Source of the DNA: Actinoallomurus sp050942425
Lineage (GTDB): Bacteria; Actinomycetota; Actinomycetes; Streptosporangiales; Streptosporangiaceae
DNA: 64,000 bases
Assembly (NCBI RefSeq): GCF_050942425.1
Contig: NZ_CP192063.1
Span: 1,302,001-1,366,000 of the forward strand
Reading direction: 5' to 3'
Numbering within the stretch: position 1 is the stretch's first letter; each line of letters opens with the position of its first letter. The notes beneath the pieces are model-generated. The model was not told the origin of the DNA. It saw only the letters and a list, made by a program, of their open reading frames with translations, and did not search any database. A program made the position numbers and the translations under genes. Shown here one piece after another: positions 59,109 through 64,000 of the stretch.

Positions 59109-59209
59109 ACGCCGGGCTCGCCCTGCCAGGCCGGAATGACACGACAAGAGATTGGAGGCAGGGGACGAGTCTCCGGCGCCCGCGCCAGGACCACCGCCCC
59201 GAACAACCT

Positions 59210-59629
59210 ATGAAGACCACAGACCGCGATCTCGACTGGCTGTTGGAGAACCTCCTTGAGAGGACGCCCGAGAGCCGGCACGCCATCGTGCTGTCCAAGG
59301 ACGGGCTGAAGCTCTGCCACACGTACGGCCTTTCCGTCGACCAGGCCGACCAGCTGGCCGCCATCGCCTCGGGCATCCAGGCCCTGTCGTACGGTGCCTC
59401 CGCCGAGTTCGGCGACGGCAGCGGCGGGCTCCGCCAGTCGATGACCGAGTTCCACGGCGGGCTGCTGTTCATCGTCGAGGCGGGCGAAGGGGCCCACCTC
59501 GCCGTCATCGCGAGCGATGAGGCCGACGTCGGCGTGATCGGGCACAACATGCACGAGCTGGTCGAGCAGCTCGGCGAGTACCTGGTCGCCGCTCCCCGGC
59601 AGCCGCAGCAGGGCAGCGCCGCGCGATGA
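59210..59629 (+). CDS. cvnB: conservon roadblock/LC7 protein (CvnB)
   Basis: A 139-residue roadblock-fold protein (DLDWLLENLLERTPESRHAIVLSKDGLKLCHTYGLSVDQADQLAAIASGIQALSYGA). The family, like MglB, acts on the small GTPase encoded next door. ATG 59210 lies 101 bp after cvnA. Its stop overlaps the CvnC start by 4 bp (ATGA), so the two are translated together. Confidence 0.93.
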   Translation: MKTTDRDLDWLLENLLERTPESRHAIVLSKDGLKLCHTYGLSVDQADQLAAIASGIQALSYGASAEFGDGSGGLRQSMTEFHGGLLFIVEAGEGAHLAVIASDEADVGVIGHNMHELVEQLGEYLVAAPRQPQQGSAAR

Positions 59630-59985
59630 CGTCACGGCCAGTCGACAGAGAGGACCCGGACCGGCTCTACATCGTCACGGGCGGGCGTAGCCAGGTCGAT
59701 GAGAGCTCCATCGACCTGGTCTCTCTGATCGTCAGCGAGTGCGATCCCGCTCCGGGCATGCAGTCCGAGCACGTGAGGATCCTCCGAATGTGCACCAACC
59801 CGATGGCGGTCGTGGAGATCGCCGCGGATCTCGGACTGCCGGTCAGCGTGGTGAAGATCCTCCTGTGCGACCTGCTCGACACCGGCCGGATCACCGCTCG
59901 CCACCCGACCGCGGCCCCCGCCAAGACCAAACTCCCCGACCCCGCCATCCTGAAGCAGGTGCTCCTTGGACTTGAAAAGCTCTGA
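59626..59985 (+). CDS. cvnC: conservon DUF742 protein (CvnC)
   Basis: A 119-residue DUF742 protein: RLYIVTGGRSQVDESSIDLVSLIVSE, then SEHVRILRMCTNPMAVVEIAADLGLPVSVVKILLCDLLDTGRITAR, a winged-helix-like domain. All conservons have it between CvnB and CvnD; it is thought to be part of the GTPase complex. The start overlaps cvnB and its end overlaps the cvnD start by 20 bp. Confidence 0.93.
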   Translation: MTSRPVDREDPDRLYIVTGGRSQVDESSIDLVSLIVSECDPAPGMQSEHVRILRMCTNPMAVVEIAADLGLPVSVVKILLCDLLDTGRITARHPTAAPAKTKLPDPAILKQVLLGLEKL

Positions 59986-60574
59986 TCGGGTCACTAGTAC
60001 GCCGCTGCGGAGCACCGCCAGCAACGGACTGAAGATCGTGATCGTCGGTGGCTTCGGCGTGGGCAAGACGACGATGGTCCGATCGGTCAGTGAGATCCGG
60101 CCCCTGAGCACCGAAGAGGTCATGACCCGCGCCGGCGTCGGCATCGACGACGCCGGCGGCGTGCAGGACAAGACCACGACCACGGTCGCGTTCGACTTCG
60201 GCCGGATCAGCCTGAACGACCAGATGGTGCTCTACCTGTTCGGGGCTCCGGGGCAGCAGCGGTTCTGGTTCCTGTGGGACCGGTTGTTCTCCGGCACCCT
60301 CGGAGCGGTCGTGCTCGTCGACACCCGGCGGGTCCAGGACTCCTGGTACGCCATCGACCGGCTCGAGCACCACGGGATGCCGTTCATCGTCGCGCGCAAC
60401 GACTTCGGCGGACCGGCGCACAACCTGGAGGACATCCGGCAGGCGCTCGACCTGTCCCCGGACGTCCCGCTGATCGACTGCGACGCCCGCGAGCGCGAGT
60501 CGAGCAAGAAGGTCCTGATCACTCTCGTGAACCACCTGTACGCCCTCTCCACCGCGGCAGAAGGCGCCCCATGA
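59966..60574 (+). CDS. cvnD: conservon MglA-like GTPase (CvnD)
   Basis: A 202-residue small GTPase. P-loop VGGFGVGKTTMVRSVSEIRPL, switch TTTTVAFDFGRISL, G3-like LYLFGAPGQQRFWFLWDRLFSG (Ala-Pro-Gly-Gln instead of DxxG) and a G4-like VARNDFGG follow the pattern of CvnD proteins. The start is TTG 59966 within cvnC; this gives the normal family N-terminus and AGGTG lies just upstream. Its stop overlaps the first P450 ATG by 4 bp. Confidence 0.93.
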   Translation: MDLKSSDRVTSTPLRSTASNGLKIVIVGGFGVGKTTMVRSVSEIRPLSTEEVMTRAGVGIDDAGGVQDKTTTTVAFDFGRISLNDQMVLYLFGAPGQQRFWFLWDRLFSGTLGAVVLVDTRRVQDSWYAIDRLEHHGMPFIVARNDFGGPAHNLEDIRQALDLSPDVPLIDCDARERESSKKVLITLVNHLYALSTAAEGAP

Positions 60575-61821
60575 CCCAGCCGCCGCCGGAGCCTGGGCAG
60601 GTGCTCGCCGAGCATCCGGACGCGGTCCCGCTGTACGGGCCGCGCTACCAGGAGGACCCGGCCGAGCTGTTCCGTGAGCTGCGGCGGACGCACGGGCCCG
60701 TCGTTCCGGTGCTGCTCGAAGGCGACGTCTTCGCGTGGCTGGTGATCGGATACCGGGAGCTGCACCAGCTCCTGAGCGATCCGCAACTGTTCGCCCGCGA
60801 CTCGCGCATCTGGAACCAATGGCCGAACGTCCCGCCGGACTGGCCGCTCATGGCGTTCATCGCCTACCAGCCGTCGGTGCTGTTCGGTGAGGGGCCGGAC
60901 CACCAGCGCCGGGTCGACGCCATCGGCGACGCCGCCGGCGGCGTGGACCAGTTCGAGCTGCGGGCCCGGTGTGAGGAGATCGCCGACGCGCTGATCGACG
61001 GCTTCGCCGGCAGCGGCCAGGCCGAGCTCATGACCCAGTACGCCCGCTCCATGCCGGTGATCGCCGTCGCCAGAATGGTCGGCATCCCGACCGGCGAGAT
61101 CGAGGTCGTCGCCCGGGACGCCATCGCCGTGCTCGACGGCGGCGACGGCGCCGTGGAGGCCTACGGCCGGCTCGTCGCCGCGATGCAGCGCCTCCTGGAG
61201 GCCAAGCGTGCGGAGCCGGGCCCGGACGTCGCCTCCCGGATGCTGGCCCACCCGGCGGCCCTCACCGACGAGGAACTCGCCTCCGACCTGATGATCGTCG
61301 CGACCGCGGGCCTGGAAGCGACGGCGAACTGGATCGGCAACACCCTCCAGCTGATGCTGACCGACGACCGGTTCTCCCTCACCCTCTCCGGCGGCCGCCA
61401 GAGCGTCGGCCAGGCCCTCAACGAGGTGCTGTGGGAGGACGCGCCGGTGCAGAACAGCCTCGGGCGGTGGGCGACCCGCGACACGCAGCTGGGCGGGCGG
61501 CACATCCAGGCCGGTGACGGGCTCATCCTCGGCCTCGCCGGCGCCAACGCCGACCCGTACGTGCGGGCCGCCTCGCCGGGAGCCACGCCGGCCAACAACG
61601 CGCACCTGTCCTTCTCGCACGGCAGCCACGGGTGCCCGCACCCGGCGCCGGAACTCGCGGAGGTCATCGCCCGTACGGCGGTCGAGGTGCTCCTCGACCG
61701 CATCCCGGACGTGATCCTCGCGGTGCCCGCCGAAGAACTGACCTGGCGGCCGTCCTTCCAGTTGCGCGGATTGCTCTCTCTGCCGGTGAAGTTCTCTCCG
61801 GTGCCCGCCACGAGGTCGTGA
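60571..61821 (+). CDS. cytochrome P450, CYP157-like, first of three
   Basis: A 416-residue P450 belonging to the conservon operon (ATGA overlap with cvnD). The haem-ligand Cys355 lies in LSFSHGSHGCPHPAPELAEV. The helix I motif is IVATAGLEATANWIGN. The K-helix motif that should be ExxR is Glu285-Val-Leu-Trp288 (NEVLWEDAPVQ): the Arg is lost, as described for CYP157 of Streptomyces coelicolor. The enzyme presumably acts downstream of the CvnA-D switch; substrate unknown. The protein is about 80% alike the next copy by eye. Confidence 0.93.
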   Translation: MTQPPPEPGQVLAEHPDAVPLYGPRYQEDPAELFRELRRTHGPVVPVLLEGDVFAWLVIGYRELHQLLSDPQLFARDSRIWNQWPNVPPDWPLMAFIAYQPSVLFGEGPDHQRRVDAIGDAAGGVDQFELRARCEEIADALIDGFAGSGQAELMTQYARSMPVIAVARMVGIPTGEIEVVARDAIAVLDGGDGAVEAYGRLVAAMQRLLEAKRAEPGPDVASRMLAHPAALTDEELASDLMIVATAGLEATANWIGNTLQLMLTDDRFSLTLSGGRQSVGQALNEVLWEDAPVQNSLGRWATRDTQLGGRHIQAGDGLILGLAGANADPYVRAASPGATPANNAHLSFSHGSHGCPHPAPELAEVIARTAVEVLLDRIPDVILAVPAEELTWRPSFQLRGLLSLPVKFSPVPATRS

Positions 61822-61918
61822 TCCGTGGCATCTTCTCTCCCCGGCGCCGGGTCTTGATCCACTAAGCCACGCCCAGCCGCCCGCACTGGACGACCTTCAC
61901 CACCCCGGAAGGCACCCC
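61822..61918. repeat. duplicated spacer, copy 1
   Basis: The 97-bp spacer after the first P450 gene matches the spacer at 63179-63275 at about 90% of positions, including CATC/CCTC-TCTCTCCCCGGCGCC, TTGATCCACTAAGCCACGCC and a GGAAGGCA ribosome-binding segment before the next ATG. It marks a tandem duplication of gene plus spacer. Confidence 0.9.
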
Positions 61919-63178
61919 ATGACCGAGCTCGACCCGACGTACCACCTCCCGGGCCCGCCGTCCCCGATCCCGCCGGACGCCGTCCCGCTGTACGGCCCGC
62001 GATACCAGGAGAGCCCGGCCGAGCTGTTCAGCGAGTTGCGGCGGACGCACGGGCCGGTCGTGCCAGTGCTGCTCGAAGGCGACGTGTTCGCGTGGCTGGT
62101 GATCGGATACCGGGAGCTGCACCAGCTCATGGGCGATCCGCAGTTGTTCGCCCGGGACTCGCGCATCTGGAACCAATGGCCGAACATCCCGCCCGACTGG
62201 CCGCTCATGACGTTCGTCGCCTACCAGCCGTCGATCCTGTTCGGTGAGGGGCCCGACCATCAGCGCCGGGTCGACGCGATGAGCGGTGCCCTCTCTGAAG
62301 TGGACCAGTTCGAGTTGCGCGCCCGGTGTGAGGAGGTCGCCGACGCGCTGATCGACGGCTTCGCCGGCAGCGGCGCGGCCGAGCTCATGACGCAGTACGT
62401 CTACTCGATTCCGGTGATGACCGTCGCCTGGATGATGGGCATCTCGACGACCGAGATCGATGGCGTCGCCCGGGACGCCGTCGCCGCGCTCGATGGCGGA
62501 GAGGATGCCGCGGCGGCCTACGGGCGGCTCGTCGCCGCGATGCAGACTCTGCTGGAGGCCAAGCGTGCCGAGCCGGGCCCGGACGTCGCCTCCCGGATGC
62601 TGGCCCACCCGGCGGCCCTCACCGACGAGGAACTCGCCGCGGACCTGCTCCTCGTGGCGATGGGCGGACAGGAACCGACGGCGCTCTGGATCGGCAACAC
62701 GCTGCACCTGATGCTGACCGACGACCGGTTCTCCCTGACCCTCTCCGGCGGTCGCAGCAGTGTCGGGCAGGCGCTCAACGAGGTGCTGTGGGAGAACGCG
62801 CCGGTGCAGGCCGGCCTCGGGCGGTGGGCGACCCGGGACACGCAGCTGGGCGGGCGGCAGATCCAGGCCGGTGACGCGCTTCTCCTCGGCCTCGCCGGCG
62901 CGAACGCCGACCCGTACATCCGGGCCGCCTCGCAGGGAGCCGCGCCGGTCAACAACGCGCACCTGTCCTTCGCGCACGGCAGCCACGGGTGCCCGCACCC
63001 GGCGCCGGAGATCGCGGAGGTCATCGCCCGTACCGCCGTCGAGGTGCTCCTCGACCGCATTCCGGACGTGATCCTCGCGGTGCCCGCCGAAGACCTGACC
63101 TGGCGGCCGTCCTTCCAGATGCGCGGATTGCTCTCTCTGCCAGTGAAGTTCTCCCCGGTGCCCGCCACGAGGTCGTGA
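61919..63178 (+). CDS. cytochrome P450, CYP157-like, second of three
   Basis: A 419-residue P450. The haem ligand is Cys358 in LSFAHGSHGCPHPAPEIAEV and the K-helix again has Trp in place of Arg (Glu288-Val-Leu-Trp291 in NEVLWENAPVQ). Helix I reads LLLVAMGGQEPTALWIGN, so the acid and Thr are still present but the flanking residues differ from the first copy, suggesting changed oxygen handling. GGAAGGCA precedes ATG 61919. Duplicate of the first gene, whose last 14 residues (LLSLPVKFSPVPATRS) are identical. Confidence 0.93.
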   Translation: MTELDPTYHLPGPPSPIPPDAVPLYGPRYQESPAELFSELRRTHGPVVPVLLEGDVFAWLVIGYRELHQLMGDPQLFARDSRIWNQWPNIPPDWPLMTFVAYQPSILFGEGPDHQRRVDAMSGALSEVDQFELRARCEEVADALIDGFAGSGAAELMTQYVYSIPVMTVAWMMGISTTEIDGVARDAVAALDGGEDAAAAYGRLVAAMQTLLEAKRAEPGPDVASRMLAHPAALTDEELAADLLLVAMGGQEPTALWIGNTLHLMLTDDRFSLTLSGGRSSVGQALNEVLWENAPVQAGLGRWATRDTQLGGRQIQAGDALLLGLAGANADPYIRAASQGAAPVNNAHLSFAHGSHGCPHPAPEIAEVIARTAVEVLLDRIPDVILAVPAEDLTWRPSFQMRGLLSLPVKFSPVPATRS

Positions 63179-63275
63179 TCCGTGGCATCCTCTCTCCCCG
63201 GCGCCGGGTCTTGATCCACTAAGCCACGCCCAGCCGCCCGCACTGGACGACCCTCAGCCCCGGAAGGCAAGCCCC
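63179..63275. repeat. duplicated spacer, copy 2
   Basis: Near-identical to 61822-61918, with small differences in the last 25 bp before the next start codon. Confidence 0.9.
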
Positions 63276-64000
63276 ATGATCGAGCTCGATCCGAACGACC
63301 CGACGAACCGTCCCCTGGGCCCGCCGTCCCCGGTCCCGCCCGACGCCGTCCCGCTGTACGGGCCGCGTTACCAGGAGGACCCGGCCGCGCTGTTCCGGGA
63401 GCTCAGGCGGGAGTACGGGCCCGTCGTGCCGGCGCTGCTCCAGGGCGACATCTTCGCGTGGCTGGTGATGGGATACCGGGAGCTGCACCAGCTGTTCAGC
63501 GACCCCCAGCTGTTCGCGCGCGACCCGCGCATCTGGAACCAGTGGCCGAACGTCCCGCCGGACTGGCCGCTCATCCAGTACACCGCCTACCAGTCGTCGG
63601 TGCTGTTCGGCGAGGGGCCGGCCCACCAGCGCCGGGTCGACGCCATCAGCGACGCCCTCTCCGGAGTGGACCAGTTCGAGCTGCGCGCCCGGTGTGAGGA
63701 GATCGCCGACGCGCTGATCGACGAGTTCGCCGGCAGCGGCAAGGCCGAGCTCATGACGCAGTACGCCTACTCGATGCCGGTCATGGCCATCGCCGGGCTC
63801 ATCGGCCTCTCCGTCGGCGAGGTCGGGGACGTCGCACGGGACCTCGTCACCTCGCTCGACGGCGGCGAGGCGGCCATCCCGGCTTACGAGAGGGTCGCCG
63901 GCACGATGCAGCGCCTCGTCGGGGCGAAGCGCGCGGAGCCGGGCCCGGACGTCACCTCCCGGATGCTGGCCCACCCGGCGGGCCTCACCGACGAGGAGCT
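63276..64000 (+). CDS. cytochrome P450, CYP157-like, third copy (cut by window edge)
   Basis: The first 241 codons of a third paralogue from ATG 63276: MIELDPNDPTNRPLGPPSPV, YGPRYQEDPAALFRELRREYGPVVPALLQGD, RIWNQWPNVPPDWPLIQYTAYQSSVLFGEGPAHQRRVDAI. It is more diverged than copies 1 and 2 (for example LIGLSVGEVGDVARDLV). The K-helix and haem-binding parts lie beyond the window. AGGCAAGCCCC precedes the start. Confidence 0.9.
   Translation, partial: MIELDPNDPTNRPLGPPSPVPPDAVPLYGPRYQEDPAALFRELRREYGPVVPALLQGDIFAWLVMGYRELHQLFSDPQLFARDPRIWNQWPNVPPDWPLIQYTAYQSSVLFGEGPAHQRRVDAISDALSGVDQFELRARCEEIADALIDEFAGSGKAELMTQYAYSMPVMAIAGLIGLSVGEVGDVARDLVTSLDGGEAAIPAYERVAGTMQRLVGAKRAEPGPDVTSRMLAHPAGLTDEE

Noticed and set aside
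57582..59147. Long minus-strand frame of 521 codons opposite cvnA
   Set aside because: It lies opposite a clear CvnA protein, is rich in Gly, Arg and Asp as expected of mirrored GC-rich codons, and has no family motif. The same holds for other long antisense frames, such as 12725-13801 and 10417-11757.

Overview
The window is high-GC actinobacterial DNA. It carries a conservon (histidine-kinase-like protein, roadblock protein, DUF742 protein, MglA-like GTPase and CYP157-like P450s), a whiJ-like locus (XRE regulator, DUF397 protein, HATPase), F420/FMN LLM oxidoreductase, PiT phosphate transporter and many MarR/TetR/LysR regulators. That set points to a filamentous actinomycete (Streptomyces or a Streptosporangiales/Thermomonosporaceae relative); the genus is inference. 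I saw no tRNA, rRNA, CRISPR array, insertion sequence, integrase or phage gene. Five or six decayed gene ends (SDR, LysR, response regulator, DUF397) show ordinary gene loss.

Layout. 0-6.4 kb: WD40/HEAT-like protein, secreted propeller-like protein, divergent MarR/metallo-beta-lactamase pair with two TACAG-N5-CTGTA operators, and a PiT phosphate permease with a small membrane partner. 6.5-15.3 kb: a compact island. A minus-strand operon (GT2 glycosyltransferase, CofC-like DUF2064 protein, methyltransferase, membrane-anchored molybdopterin oxidoreductase, small membrane protein; 4-bp or longer overlaps) is divergent from a plus-strand operon (polytopic membrane protein resembling a glycosyltransferase, OmpR-type regulator, histidine kinase) and is followed by an NAD-dependent epimerase. 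15.4-18.5 kb: divergent MarR pair, then pectinesterase plus expansin-like protein for plant cell walls. 18.7-26.4 kb: phosphodiesterase, saccharopine-dehydrogenase-like protein, AraC regulator, DUF6458-DUF1232 fusion, AlkB-like dioxygenase, acetyltransferase, exporter and XRE-cupin regulator. 26.5-32.8 kb: secreted DUF1579-like protein, DHA2 exporter/SDR with LysR regulator, HAD hydrolase with GntR regulator, secreted protein.

33-40 kb: a Ser/Thr kinase with an extracellular discoidin domain, a phosphoesterase, a secreted protein, the whiJ-like locus with DUF397 relics, and a TPM-like membrane protein. 40-48.6 kb: alternating regulator/target pairs (FAD monooxygenase/MerR, Lrp/amino acid transporter, TetR/SDR, FAD monooxygenase/TetR), several with clear palindromic operators, then an LLM oxidoreductase. 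49-55 kb: MgtC, MscL with a zinc ribbon, amino acid permease, and a two-gene redox signalling pair (cyclic-nucleotide-binding histidine kinase and receiver-flavoprotein). 55-64 kb: L,D-transpeptidase lipoprotein, an LPVTG-ending secreted protein, then the conservon with three tandem P450 genes, the last cut by the window edge.

Three patterns run across the window. (1) Between 8.0 and 23.2 kb there is a dense set of degenerate tandem repeats, some in frame inside genes (18-, 27- and 45-bp units), others amplifying the 3' ends of genes or bridging convergent gene ends. (2) At least nine genes have a TAnnnT-like -10 hexamer exactly 6 nt before the start codon, the arrangement expected of leaderless mRNAs. 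(3) Many divergent regulator/target pairs have paired palindromes spaced by whole helical turns.
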